Source of the DNA: Nonomuraea sp. MG754425 | Lineage (GTDB): Bacteria; Actinomycetota; Actinomycetes; Streptosporangiales; Streptosporangiaceae | Assembly: GCF_021699195.1 (NCBI RefSeq) | Contig: NZ_SSXE01000084.1 | Span: forward strand, 1 to 38,813 | DNA length: 38,813 bases | Direction: 5' to 3' | Shown: piece by piece, positions 23,273 to 32,023 of the stretch | How positions within the stretch are numbered: the first letter of the stretch is position 1 | Layout of the letters: each line of letters starts with the position of its first letter | Program-made: the position numbers and the translations under genes | The notes under the pieces: model-generated | The model's database searches: none | What the model saw: only the letters and a program-made list of their open reading frames with translations | What the model was told of the DNA's origin: nothing

Positions 23273-24184
23273 ATGGTCATCGGCGACCGCTATGAGCTCG
23301 ACGACCTACCCCTCGGGCAGGGCGGCATGGGAGCCGTCTACTCGGGCCACGACCGCCACCTCGACCGGCGGGTCGCGGTGAAGCTGCTGCGGCTGCCCAG
23401 CGGGCCCGACCAGGAGTTGGAGCGCAGGTTCATCCGCGAGGCGCGCATCCTGGCCAGGCTGGAGCATCCCGGCGCGCCCGTCCTGTACGACTCCGGCACC
23501 CACGAGCAGCGGCTCTACCAGGTGATGCAGTTCATCGAGGGGGTCACGGTGGCCGACCTCGTGCACGAGCACGGCCCGCTGCCGGTGCCGTGGGCGGCGG
23601 CGATCGCGGCGCAGGCGTGCGCGGTGCTGTCGGCGGCGCACTCGTTGTCGATCTGCCATCGCGACCTCAAACCGACCAACCTGATGCTCTGCCCCGACGG
23701 CAGCGTGAAGGTGCTCGACTTCGGGCTCGCCATGCTGCGGGAGTCGGAGGTCACGACGTTCACCCGGATCGGGCAGATTCTGGGCACTCCGGCGTACATG
23801 GCTCCCGAGCAGATCCAGCACGGCGTCGCCGAGCCGCGCAGCGACCTGTACGCGCTCGGGTGCGTGCTGCACGAGATGCTGAGCGGGCGGCAGCTCTTCA
23901 CCGGGCCGACCGACTACGTGGTCTTCGAGAAGCAGGTCAAGGAGCGCCCGCCGGGCATTCCCGGGCTGCCCGAACCGCTGGGCGCGCTGCTGGCGCAACT
24001 GCTGGAGAAGAAGCCGGACGACCGGCCCGCCGACGCCGACGAGCTCTACGAGCGGCTCGACCCGTTCGCCGTCGGCCTGCCCATGTTGCCGGGTTTCCTG
24101 ACCGGGGAGCCCAGCCCCGGCCGCATGTACGCCCGGATGGCCGGGCGCGCCCTCACCGGCCGTGCCCCGGCCGCCGAGCTCTGA
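23273..24184 (+). CDS. Short soluble Ser/Thr protein kinase
   Basis: 303-residue Hanks-type kinase: GQGGMGAVYSG loop, Lys37 in VAVKLLR, HRDLKPTN with Asp131, DFG at 149-151, and activation segment ending GTPAYMAPEQ. It ends shortly after the kinase fold, with no transmembrane helix, PASTA or other sensor domain, in contrast to PknB-type kinases. The ATG at 23273 follows GGGAGGGGGG; the open frame before it overlaps the methylase gene and is not used. Probably cotranscribed with the methylase gene (40-bp gap) and opposed by the PP2C phosphatase encoded on the other side. Substrates are unknown. Confidence 0.95.
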   Translation: MVIGDRYELDDLPLGQGGMGAVYSGHDRHLDRRVAVKLLRLPSGPDQELERRFIREARILARLEHPGAPVLYDSGTHEQRLYQVMQFIEGVTVADLVHEHGPLPVPWAAAIAAQACAVLSAAHSLSICHRDLKPTNLMLCPDGSVKVLDFGLAMLRESEVTTFTRIGQILGTPAYMAPEQIQHGVAEPRSDLYALGCVLHEMLSGRQLFTGPTDYVVFEKQVKERPPGIPGLPEPLGALLAQLLEKKPDDRPADADELYERLDPFAVGLPMLPGFLTGEPSPGRMYARMAGRALTGRAPAAEL

Positions 24185-24257
24185 ACGCGCTCTCTCGGGT
24201 AACGGCGATCGTTACTTAACCTCCGTTGACAGCAGCATGTGAGCGCCGCGACTCTCG

Positions 24258-24275
24258 TGAGAGAGCGCTCTCTCA
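24258..24275. promoter_or_regulatory. CebR-like LacI-family operator
   Basis: Perfect 18-bp palindrome TGAGAGAGCGCTCTCTCA, 36 bp before the first gene of the beta-glucoside operon. Its core GAGCGCTC is identical to the core of the Streptomyces CebR site (TGGGAGCGCTCCCA). A half-site GCGCTCTCTC recurs at 24187-24196. A TTGACA at 24226-24231 is a possible -35 with a poor -10. The LacI-type gene at the end of the operon is the natural binder. Confidence 0.85.
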
Positions 24276-24311
24276 TCACCCCCAGCAAAGCACGACCCAG
24301 GAGGGTTAACC

Positions 24312-25613
24312 ATGGCCCCTCGCATGCGGCGGTTCGGCCTGCCCCTGCTCACCGCGTCCGTCCTCGCCCTGGCGACGGCGTGTGGTGGCGGAGGAGACGG
24401 CGCGGGAACCGCCAGCGAGTCGAGCGCGCAGCCCGCGGAGAAGATCAAGCTGACGGTCGGCCTGTTCGGTGACTTCGGCTTCAAGCCGCTCTACGCGGAA
24501 TACCAGAAGACCCACCCGAACATCGAGATCGTCGAGAACGTCACCCAGTTCAACGACCACCACAGCAACCTGGTCAAGCGACTGGCCACCAACGCGGGCG
24601 CGGGCGACGTCGAGGCGGTCGAGGTGGGCTACATCAGCACGTTCACCGCCCAGCCGGCCAAGTTCACCGACCTCAAGCAGTACGGGCTCGACCAGCGCCA
24701 GGCCGACTACCTCGACTGGAAGTGGCAGCAGGGCCTGAGCAAGGACGGCGCGCAGGTCCTCGGCCTCGGCACCGACGTGGGCGGGCTGGCCATGTGTTAC
24801 CGCAAGGACCTGTTCAAGAAGGCCGGGCTGCCGGACGGCCGCGACGAGGTGTCGGCGCTCTGGCCGACCTGGGAGCAGTACATCGAGACCGGCAAGAAGT
24901 TCGCCGCGGCGGACGTGGCCGGCGCCAAGTTCGTGGACTCCCCCGGTGAGATCTTCCGCGCCATGGTCAACCAGGCGCCCACCGGCCTGTACGACGCCCA
25001 GGACACCATCATCGTCGAGTCCAACCCCGACGTGAAGAAAGCCTGGGACCTGTCGAACCAGCTCACCGCCGACGGCCTGACCGCCAAGCTGGCCGCCTTC
25101 TCCCCGCCGTGGAACACCGGCTTCGCCAAGGGCTCGTTCGCCACGATCATCTGCCCGGCCTGGATGACCGGCTTCATCCAGGAGCAGGCCAAGGACTCGG
25201 CCGGCAAGTGGGACATCGCGTCGGTGCCCGGCGGCTCCGGCAACAGCGGCGGCTCCCACCTGATGGTGCCCAAGCAGAGCAAGCACCCGAAGGAGGCGGC
25301 CGAGCTGATCAACTTCCTCACCTCCAAGGAGAACCAGGCCAAGGTCTTCAAGGAGGAGGGCACCTTCCCGTCGATCCCCGCCCTGTACGACGACCCGTCG
25401 ATCCAGAACTTCACCAAGCCGTTCTTCGGTGACGCCCCCATCGGCAAGATCTACTCCGAGGCCGCCAAGGCGCTCAAGCCGCAACATCTCGGCCCGAAGG
25501 AGGCCGACGTGCGCACGGCCATCGGCAACGGCCTCGGCCGCGTCGAGCAGGGCAAGCAGACGCCGGACGAGGCGTGGGCGCAGGTGCTCGAGGACGTCAA
25601 GAAGATCAAATGA
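24312..25613 (+). CDS. Sugar ABC transporter substrate-binding lipoprotein (CebE-like)
   Basis: 433 residues, with a lipoprotein signal peptide: MAPRMRRFG, hydrophobic LPLLTASVLALAT and lipobox LATAC (acylated Cys about residue 21). The mature part is a cluster-B/D carbohydrate-binding fold: KLTVGLFGDFGFKPLY, DVEAVEVGYIS, GLAMCYRKDLFKKAGLP, SFATIICPAWMTGFIQE and GGSHLMVPKQSKHPKEA. By gene order (binding protein, two permeases, GH1 beta-glucosidase, LacI regulator) it should bind cellobiose or short cellodextrins, as Streptomyces CebE does; the exact beta-glucoside is inferred. ATG 24312 follows AGGAGGG. Its stop overlaps the first permease start (ATGA). Confidence 0.92.
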   Translation: MAPRMRRFGLPLLTASVLALATACGGGGDGAGTASESSAQPAEKIKLTVGLFGDFGFKPLYAEYQKTHPNIEIVENVTQFNDHHSNLVKRLATNAGAGDVEAVEVGYISTFTAQPAKFTDLKQYGLDQRQADYLDWKWQQGLSKDGAQVLGLGTDVGGLAMCYRKDLFKKAGLPDGRDEVSALWPTWEQYIETGKKFAAADVAGAKFVDSPGEIFRAMVNQAPTGLYDAQDTIIVESNPDVKKAWDLSNQLTADGLTAKLAAFSPPWNTGFAKGSFATIICPAWMTGFIQEQAKDSAGKWDIASVPGGSGNSGGSHLMVPKQSKHPKEAAELINFLTSKENQAKVFKEEGTFPSIPALYDDPSIQNFTKPFFGDAPIGKIYSEAAKALKPQHLGPKEADVRTAIGNGLGRVEQGKQTPDEAWAQVLEDVKKIK

Positions 25614-26572
25614 GTTCCCTTCCCCTCGCGGTCACGCGACGGCGTAGGCGCAGCGTGCGGCACACCCTCGACGTGAGGGTGTCGCCGTACGCCTACGTGG
25701 CCCCGTTCTTCCTGCTGTTCTGCGCCTTCGGGCTGTTCCCGCTGGTCTACACGGCCTGGGTGAGCCTGCACGAGTGGACGCTGCTGTCCGACACCCAGGA
25801 GTTCATCGGTCTCGGCAACTACGCCACGCTGCTCGCCGACGGCTACTTCTGGAACGCCACGTTCAACACCCTGTCCATCGGCGTGCTGTCGACCGTGCCG
25901 CAGCTCGCGCTGGCCATCTGGCTGGCGCACCTGCTCAACCGGCGGCTGCGGTTCCAGACGCTGTTCCGGATCGCGCTGCTGCTGCCGAACGTCACGAGCG
26001 TGGTGGCGGTGGTGGTGATCTTCAGCCAGCTCTTCGGCCGGGACTTCGGCATGATCAACTGGATCCTGGGCTGGTTCGGGGCGGGCCACGTCGACTGGGC
26101 GGCGGGCACGGCCACCTCGCACATCGCGCTGTCCGTGATGATCATGTGGCGCTGGACCGGCTACAACGCGCTGATCTTCCTGGCCGCCATGCAGGCGGTC
26201 CCGCGCGAGCTGTACGAGGCCGCCACCATCGACGGCGCGGCCAACTTCACCCAGCTCCGCAAGATCACCATCCCCATGATCCGCCCGACGATCATCTTCG
26301 TGGTCATCGTCTCCACGATCGGGGCCATGCAGATCATCGCCGAGCCCATGCTGTTCGGGCAGAGCAGCGGCGGCGGGGGCGGCATCGCCACGGGCGGCCC
26401 CGACCGGCAGTTCCAGACCCTGGCGCTGTTCGTCTACGAGAACGGCTTCGCGAACTCGACGCTCGACTTCGGCTACGCCTCGGCGGCGTCCTGGCTGATG
26501 TTCGTGGCCGTGGTGGTCGTGGCCGGGATCAACTTCCTGATCACCCGCAGGGTGCGCGGAGGACTGGTATGA
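25610..26572 (+). CDS. Sugar ABC transporter permease 1 (CebF-like)
   Basis: 320-residue inner-membrane permease of the MalF type, with about six transmembrane helices (first SPYAYVAPFFLLFCAFGLFP). The EAA loop that contacts the ATPase is ELYEAATIDGAANFTQLRKI. The N-terminus has an arginine-rich cytoplasmic stretch (TRRRRRSVRH). It starts at ATG 25610, overlapping the binding-protein stop as ATGA, and its own stop overlaps the next permease the same way, so the operon is translationally coupled. No ATPase gene is nearby; a shared MsiK-type ATPase encoded elsewhere is expected, as for Streptomyces ceb. Confidence 0.93.
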   Translation: MSSLPLAVTRRRRRSVRHTLDVRVSPYAYVAPFFLLFCAFGLFPLVYTAWVSLHEWTLLSDTQEFIGLGNYATLLADGYFWNATFNTLSIGVLSTVPQLALAIWLAHLLNRRLRFQTLFRIALLLPNVTSVVAVVVIFSQLFGRDFGMINWILGWFGAGHVDWAAGTATSHIALSVMIMWRWTGYNALIFLAAMQAVPRELYEAATIDGAANFTQLRKITIPMIRPTIIFVVIVSTIGAMQIIAEPMLFGQSSGGGGGIATGGPDRQFQTLALFVYENGFANSTLDFGYASAASWLMFVAVVVVAGINFLITRRVRGGLV

Positions 26573-27372
26573 GGCTGCGTTACCTGACCCTGACCGCGGT
26601 GGCCTTCTTCTCCGCCTTCCCGCTGTACTACAGCGTCGTGGTGGCCTCCAGGCACAACTCCGCGCTGGCCGAGGTGCCGCCGCCGCTGATCCCGGGCGGG
26701 AACTTCTTCGCCAACGTCGCCCGCGTCTTCGACACCGTGCCCTTCGGGCTGGCGCTGGCCAACTCGTTCATCGTGTCCGGGTCGATCGCCGTCGCGGTGA
26801 TGTTCTTCTCGACGCTGGCCGGGTTCGCCTTCGCCAAGCTGAAGTTCCGGGGCCGGAACGTGATGTTGCTGATCACCGTCGCGACCATGATGGTCCCGGC
26901 GCAGCTCGGCATCATCCCGCTCTACATGCTCATGGTGAAGCTGGAGTGGACCGGCACCAACTACGCGCTGATCGTGCCCGCGCTGGTCAACGCGTTCGGC
27001 GTGTTCTTCATGACGCAGTACCTCTCGCGCGCGCTGCCCACGGAACTGCTGGAGGCCGGGCGGGTGGACGGCTGCTCGACCTGGGGGCTGTTCTGGCACG
27101 TCGTGCTGCCGGCCGCGCGGCCCGCGGCGGCGGTGCTGGGCATGCTGACGTTCATGTCGGCCTGGAACGACTACTTCTGGCCGCTGGTCGTGCTCACCCC
27201 GGACAACCCGACCGTCCAGGTGGCGCTGTCGACCCTGGCCAGCGGATACGTCAACGACTACGTGCTCGGCCTGGCCGGCACCGCGATCGGGACCCTGCCG
27301 CTCGTGGCCGTCTTCGCCCTGTTCGGCAAGCAAATCATCGGTGGAATCATGCAAGGAGCTGTTAAGGGATGA
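26569..27372 (+). CDS. Sugar ABC transporter permease 2 (CebG-like)
   Basis: 267-residue MalG-type permease with six predicted membrane helices (first YLTLTAVAFFSAFPLYYSVV) and EAA loop ELLEAGRVDGCSTWGLFWHV. It ends FGKQIIGGIMQGAVKG, the usual family tail. ATG 26569 overlaps the previous stop (ATGA) and has GGAGG 6 bases upstream. It pairs with permease 1 to form the membrane channel. The GH1 gene begins within its stop codon. Confidence 0.93.
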   Translation: MRLRYLTLTAVAFFSAFPLYYSVVVASRHNSALAEVPPPLIPGGNFFANVARVFDTVPFGLALANSFIVSGSIAVAVMFFSTLAGFAFAKLKFRGRNVMLLITVATMMVPAQLGIIPLYMLMVKLEWTGTNYALIVPALVNAFGVFFMTQYLSRALPTELLEAGRVDGCSTWGLFWHVVLPAARPAAAVLGMLTFMSAWNDYFWPLVVLTPDNPTVQVALSTLASGYVNDYVLGLAGTAIGTLPLVAVFALFGKQIIGGIMQGAVKG

Positions 27373-28739
27373 TCTTTCCCGAGGACTTCGTCTGGGGCGC
27401 CGCGACGGCCTCCTACCAGATCGAGGGGGCGGTCAAGGAGGACGGGCGAGGCCAGTCGATCTGGGACACCTTCTCCCACACCCCCGGGAACGTGGCCGAC
27501 GGCGACACCGGCGACGTGGCCTGCGACCACTATCACCGCTACCGGGACGACATCGGGCTGATGCGCGAGTTGCGGCTGGCGGCCTACCGGTTCTCGGTGG
27601 CCTGGCCGCGCATCCAGCCGGACGGCGAGGGCTCGGTCAACCCGCGCGGCCTGGCGTTCTACGACAAACTCGTAGATGAACTACTAGCCGCCGAAATTTC
27701 GCCGTACGTCACTCTGTATCACTGGGATCTTCCCCAGGCCCTCGAAGACCGCGGCGGCTGGACGAACCGCGACACCGCGTACCGGTTCGCCGACTACGCC
27801 GCCGCCGTCCACGACCGGCTCGGCGACCGCGTCACCGACTGGGCCACGCTCAACGAGCCCTGGGTCGCCGCCTTCCTCGGCTACGGCAACGGCGTGCACG
27901 CGCCCGGCCGCCGCCGCCCGTCCGACGCCATGCGCTCCGCGCACCACCTGCTGCTCGGCCACGGGCTCGCGGCCCGGCGGCTGCGCGAGGCCGGCGCGCA
28001 GAGCATCATGCTGGTCGTCAACTCCTCCCCCGTGCTCACCCCCGCCCAGGTCAACGACCCGTCGGCGGTGCCGAGCGAGGCGGACGCGGCCGTGGCGCAC
28101 CGCATCCACACGCTGCTGACCAGGCAGTTCCTCGACCCGGCCGTGTACGGCACCTACCCGGCGGAGGTGCTGGAGGCGGCGGCCCGCAACGGCGGCACCG
28201 GGCACATCCAGGACGGCGACCTGGAACTCATCAACGCCCCGATCGACCTGATCGGCGTCAACTACTACAACCCGTGCGTGGTCGAGTCGGGACCGGGGCT
28301 GCCGGCCGACGCCGCGTGGCCGGGCTCGGAGGACGTCAGGTTCGCCGCGGCGGACGCCCCGACCACCGCGATGGGCTGGCCGATCGTCCCCGACGGGTTG
28401 TCGCGGCTGCTCGTCCGGCTCTCGCGGGACTACCCCCGGGTCGGCCTCATGGTCACCGAGAACGGCGCGGCCTTCGACGACGTGGTGGCGGACGGCCGGG
28501 TGCACGACGACCAGCGGGTCGCCTACCTCGACGGCCACCTGCGCGAGGTGCACCGCGCCATCAAGGCGGGCGCGGACCTGCGGGGTTACCTGGTGTGGTC
28601 GCTGCTGGACAACTTCGAGTGGGCCGAGGGCTACCGGCGGCGCTTCGGCATCGTGCACGTGGACTACTCGACCCTGGAGCGGGTGCCCAAGGACAGCGCG
28701 CTGTGGTACCGGGACGTGATCGGCAGGAACGGCCTGTAG
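27369..28739 (+). CDS. GH1 beta-glucosidase (BglC-like)
   Basis: 456-residue cytoplasmic family-1 glycosidase that hydrolyses imported cellobiose/cellodextrins to glucose. The acid/base Glu163 is in TLNEPW and the nucleophile Glu364 in VTENGAAF; the N-terminal signature FVWGAATASYQIEGAV and the late WSLLDNFEWAEGY loop are intact. No signal peptide. ATG 27369 overlaps the permease stop (ATGA), with AAGGAG upstream. Codons 98-127 are unusual: 13 of about 29 end in A or T (including CTA CTA, ATT, ACT), while the rest of the gene is almost wholly G/C-ending. The protein in that patch is normal conserved GH1 sequence. Confidence 0.95.
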   Translation: MIFPEDFVWGAATASYQIEGAVKEDGRGQSIWDTFSHTPGNVADGDTGDVACDHYHRYRDDIGLMRELRLAAYRFSVAWPRIQPDGEGSVNPRGLAFYDKLVDELLAAEISPYVTLYHWDLPQALEDRGGWTNRDTAYRFADYAAAVHDRLGDRVTDWATLNEPWVAAFLGYGNGVHAPGRRRPSDAMRSAHHLLLGHGLAARRLREAGAQSIMLVVNSSPVLTPAQVNDPSAVPSEADAAVAHRIHTLLTRQFLDPAVYGTYPAEVLEAAARNGGTGHIQDGDLELINAPIDLIGVNYYNPCVVESGPGLPADAAWPGSEDVRFAAADAPTTAMGWPIVPDGLSRLLVRLSRDYPRVGLMVTENGAAFDDVVADGRVHDDQRVAYLDGHLREVHRAIKAGADLRGYLVWSLLDNFEWAEGYRRRFGIVHVDYSTLERVPKDSALWYRDVIGRNGL

Positions 28740-28771
28740 ATTCTTTCCGTGCTCTCCCACCTGGTGCAGAC

Positions 28772-29767
28772 ATGAGACGCCCGACCCTTGAGGCGGTCGC
28801 CGCCCGTGCGGGTGTTTCGCGCGCCACCGCCTCCCGCGTGGTCAACGGCCAGACGACGGTCGCGCCGCACATCCGCGACGCCGTGCTGCGCGCGATCGAC
28901 GAGCTGGGTTACGTGCCCAACTCCGCCGCGCGCAGCCTCGTCACCCAGCGCACCGACTCGGTCGCCCTGGTCGTGAGCGAGCCGGGCACGCGGGTCTTCT
29001 CCGAGGACCCGCTGTTCTCCACGGCGATCAGGTCGGCGCTGGTCGAGCTGGAGGCGATCAACAAGCAGGTCGTGCTGATGCTGGCGTCCTCGCCGAAGAG
29101 TCACGCCAGAGTGGAGCGATACATCTCGGGCGGTCACGTCGACGGCGTGATGCTGTTGTCCATGCACGGCGCCGACCCGCTGCCGTCCGCGCTGTCGCGG
29201 CTGCGCGTCCCGGTGGTCTCGTACGGGCGGCCGGCGGTGCCGGTGGACATCCCGTTCGTGGACAACGACAACGTAGGCGGGGCCGAGGCCGGGGTGCGGC
29301 ACCTGGTGGAGACGGGCCGGCGCAGGATCGCCACGATCGCCGGCCCGCAGGACATGATCGCCGGCCAGGACCGGCTGGCGGGCTACCGCAACGTGCTGCG
29401 CGACTCCGACCGCCGCTCGATCGTCGCGGTGGGCGACTTCACCCGCGAGTCGGGGGCCATCGCGATGCGCCAGCTCCTCGGCGACGACCCGGCGCTCGAC
29501 GCCGTGTTCGTGGCCAACGACCTGATGGCGGTCGGCGCGTTGCAGTCGCTGCGCCAGGCGGGGCGGCGGGTGCCCGACGACGTGGCGGTGGTGGGGTTCG
29601 ACGACATCGAGGCGGCCAAGTACACCGAGCCGCCGCTGACGACACTCCGGCACCCGATGGCCGAGCAGGCGGCGGCCATGGTGCGGCTGCTGCTCAACCT
29701 GTTCGAGGGCGGCCCGACCGACCCGATCATCCTGCCCACGGAGCTGGTGGTCAGAGAGTCGGCCTAA
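28772..29767 (+). CDS. LacI-family repressor (CebR-like)
   Basis: 331 residues. N-terminal LacI HTH (TLEAVAARAGVSRATASRVV) with hinge helix NSAARSLV, followed by the periplasmic-binding-like sensor (DSVALVVSEPG, HVDGVMLLSMHGADP, VDNDNVGGAEAGVRHL, VFVANDLMAVGAL, VVGFDDIEAAKYTEPPLTTL). It is the last gene of the beta-glucoside operon, 32 bp after the beta-glucosidase, and most likely represses it at 24258-24275, released by cellobiose-type inducers. Start ATG 28772 without an evident Shine-Dalgarno. Confidence 0.93.
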   Translation: MRRPTLEAVAARAGVSRATASRVVNGQTTVAPHIRDAVLRAIDELGYVPNSAARSLVTQRTDSVALVVSEPGTRVFSEDPLFSTAIRSALVELEAINKQVVLMLASSPKSHARVERYISGGHVDGVMLLSMHGADPLPSALSRLRVPVVSYGRPAVPVDIPFVDNDNVGGAEAGVRHLVETGRRRIATIAGPQDMIAGQDRLAGYRNVLRDSDRRSIVAVGDFTRESGAIAMRQLLGDDPALDAVFVANDLMAVGALQSLRQAGRRVPDDVAVVGFDDIEAAKYTEPPLTTLRHPMAEQAAAMVRLLLNLFEGGPTDPIILPTELVVRESA

Positions 29768-29868
29768 GCCCGGGTCGGGATCGCGCGGGCGGTCGCGCCG
29801 AATACCGTCTGCACACGAACGGTTGCGAGATCGAGTGGTATCCGCTTGTCTGAACGGGCTGGCGGGTT

Positions 29869-32019
29869 TTGACTGCTGATCATGCCGAATGGGTGACACG
29901 TGTGACGGGTCGTACGGGACGAGGCTGGGCGGCGGGCCGCCTCCCCCCTGAGGTGAACCGGTTGATCGCCCGGGATGAGGAGCTGATCGAGCTACGGCTG
30001 CTGCGCAGGCACGAGCGGCTGGTGACGATCACCGGGGTGGCCGGCGTGGGCAAGACCCGGCTGGCGCTGCGGGCCGCCGGCGAGTGGGAGCACCTCTTCG
30101 CCGACGGGGCCTGGTGGGTGCCGCTGTCGCCGCTGGTCGAGCCGGGCGCGCTGCCGTACGCGATCGCCGACGCGCTGCCGCTGGCCGACCAGTCCAGCCG
30201 CGAGCCGCTCCGGGTGCTCACCGACTACCTGGCCGACCGCGAGGTGCTGCTCGTGCTGGACACGTGCGAGCACCTGATCGACTACTGCGCGCTGGTGGTG
30301 CGCGAGCTGCTGGACCGCGCGCCCGGCCTGTGCGTGCTGGCCACCAGCCGGCGTCGGCTCGGCCTCGACGACGAGCACGTGCTGACCCTGGAGCCGCTGC
30401 CGGTGCCCAAGGAGGGCAGCCTGGAGCAGACGGAGGCGGTGACGTTGCTGGCCGACCGCGCGGCGGCGGCGCGTCCCGGCTTCACCCTGAACGACGGCAA
30501 CCTCCAGGACGTCATAAGGATCTGCCGCCACCTGGAAGGGCTGCCGCTGGCCATCGAACTGGCCGCCGCCCGGCTGCGGGAGGTCAGGACGAGCGAGCTG
30601 GCCGACCGGCTCACCGACCGGCTGTCCGTGCTCGGCGACCTCGACCAGGTCGGCCGCCGGGCCGAGCCGCCCTGGCACCAGGCGTTGCGGACGGCCATCG
30701 GGTGGAGCCACCAGCTCTGCTCCCCCGGCGAGCGGCTGCTGTGGGCCCGCGTGTCGGTGTTCGCCTGCTCGTTCACCGCCGAGGCCGCCGTCAGCGTGTG
30801 CGCCGACGACCTGCTCCCGGCCGCCGAGATCCCCGGGCTGCTGGCGGGGCTGGCCGACAAGTCGATCCTGACCTGGGAGCCGACGGGCGGCGGCGAGCGC
30901 TACCGGGTGCTGGACACCATCAGGGAGTACGGCGCGTTCTGGCTGGGCCAGCTCGGCGAGCAGGACGAGCTGCGCCGCCGCCACCGCGACCACTACCGCG
31001 CCCTGGCCAGGACGGGCGAGGCCGCCTGGTACGGCCCCGACCAGTACACCTGGTACGACCGGACCGTGGCCGAGCAGGCGAACCTGCGGGCCGCCCTGGA
31101 GCACAGCCTGGCCGAGCCGGCCGGCCACGCGGCGCTGGAGCTGGCCGGGGACCTGTGGTTCTACTGGTACAACTGCGGGTTCGTCAGGGAGGGGCGGCGC
31201 TACCTGCAGCGGGCGCTGGAGGCCGACACCGTCCCGAGCCGGGCCCGTACCAAGGCGCTGTGGGTCTGCGGGCTGATCGCCATGGCGGAGGGGGACGCCG
31301 AGGCCGCGGCGGCGCTGGCGACGGAGTGCACGAGCCGGGCCGAGGCCGAGGGCGACGCCGGCGCGCTGGCCGCGGGGCGGGCGGTGCTCACGGCCGCCGC
31401 CGTGATCAGCGGCGATCACGACCGCGTCACGGCCCTGGCCGAGCGCCTGCGCGGGCTCGCGCCCGGACCCACCCTGGCCTACCTGCTGAGCAGCCTGTCC
31501 ACCAGCCTCAGCCATGTGGTGACCTGCCGGCTCGATGACGGGGTGACGATGCTGGAACAGGTGCGCAGCACGTGCGACCGGCACGGTGAGCGCACGATGC
31601 GGGCCTACGGCGACGTCGTGCGCAGCGAGGTCGAGCTGGCCCGCGGCCATCCCACCGCCGCGCAGACGTTCGGGCAGGCCGCGCTGGTGGTCAAGCAGCG
31701 GATGCACGACAGCCTCGGGCTCGCCATCACGGTGGACCTGCTCGCCCGTGCCGCGGTCGGCACGGGTCAGGCCGAGCGGGCGGCGTACCTGCTGGGGCTG
31801 GCCCAGCAGATCTGGGACACCATCGGCCGGCCGCGTCTCGGCCTGCCCTGGTGGGTGAGCGCCCGCCGCCTGGCCGAGGAGCAGACCGGCCAGGCGCTCG
31901 GCGACCGGCGCTACCGCAGCGTCTACCAGGCCGGTTACCGGGCCGACCTGGACACCGGCATCGTGTTCGCGCTCAGCGTCGCGGGCGCGCCACCGGCCGA
32001 GTCCGCCACCGCCTGGTGA
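29869..32019 (+). CDS. NB-ARC/TPR ATPase without output domain (AfsR/LuxR-related)
   Basis: 716 residues of the STAND-ATPase type common in actinomycete regulators. The P-loop GVAGVGKT is at 56-63, Walker B VLLVLDTCEH about 127-135, the sensor LATSRRRLG follows, then GLPLAIELAAARLR and the winged-helix segment WSHQLCSPGERLLWARVSVF. The rest is TPR-like helices up to the C-terminus. Relatives usually carry an N-terminal SARP domain or a C-terminal LuxR HTH; here both are missing, the protein ending just where the LuxR domain would begin. It may regulate by protein contact, or be a truncated regulator. Start is uncertain: TTG 29869 gives the longest form; GTG 29893 or 29902 are alternatives. 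Confidence 0.85.
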   Translation: MTADHAEWVTRVTGRTGRGWAAGRLPPEVNRLIARDEELIELRLLRRHERLVTITGVAGVGKTRLALRAAGEWEHLFADGAWWVPLSPLVEPGALPYAIADALPLADQSSREPLRVLTDYLADREVLLVLDTCEHLIDYCALVVRELLDRAPGLCVLATSRRRLGLDDEHVLTLEPLPVPKEGSLEQTEAVTLLADRAAAARPGFTLNDGNLQDVIRICRHLEGLPLAIELAAARLREVRTSELADRLTDRLSVLGDLDQVGRRAEPPWHQALRTAIGWSHQLCSPGERLLWARVSVFACSFTAEAAVSVCADDLLPAAEIPGLLAGLADKSILTWEPTGGGERYRVLDTIREYGAFWLGQLGEQDELRRRHRDHYRALARTGEAAWYGPDQYTWYDRTVAEQANLRAALEHSLAEPAGHAALELAGDLWFYWYNCGFVREGRRYLQRALEADTVPSRARTKALWVCGLIAMAEGDAEAAAALATECTSRAEAEGDAGALAAGRAVLTAAAVISGDHDRVTALAERLRGLAPGPTLAYLLSSLSTSLSHVVTCRLDDGVTMLEQVRSTCDRHGERTMRAYGDVVRSEVELARGHPTAAQTFGQAALVVKQRMHDSLGLAITVDLLARAAVGTGQAERAAYLLGLAQQIWDTIGRPRLGLPWWVSARRLAEEQTGQALGDRRYRSVYQAGYRADLDTGIVFALSVAGAPPAESATAW

Positions 32020-32023
32020 CCAC

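Noticed and set aside
20574..24184. Calling this a true Pgl or BREX locus
   Set aside because: No PglZ alkaline-phosphatase-like gene, no PglY/BrxC ATPase and no full-length PglX are present; only the activity classes are similar.
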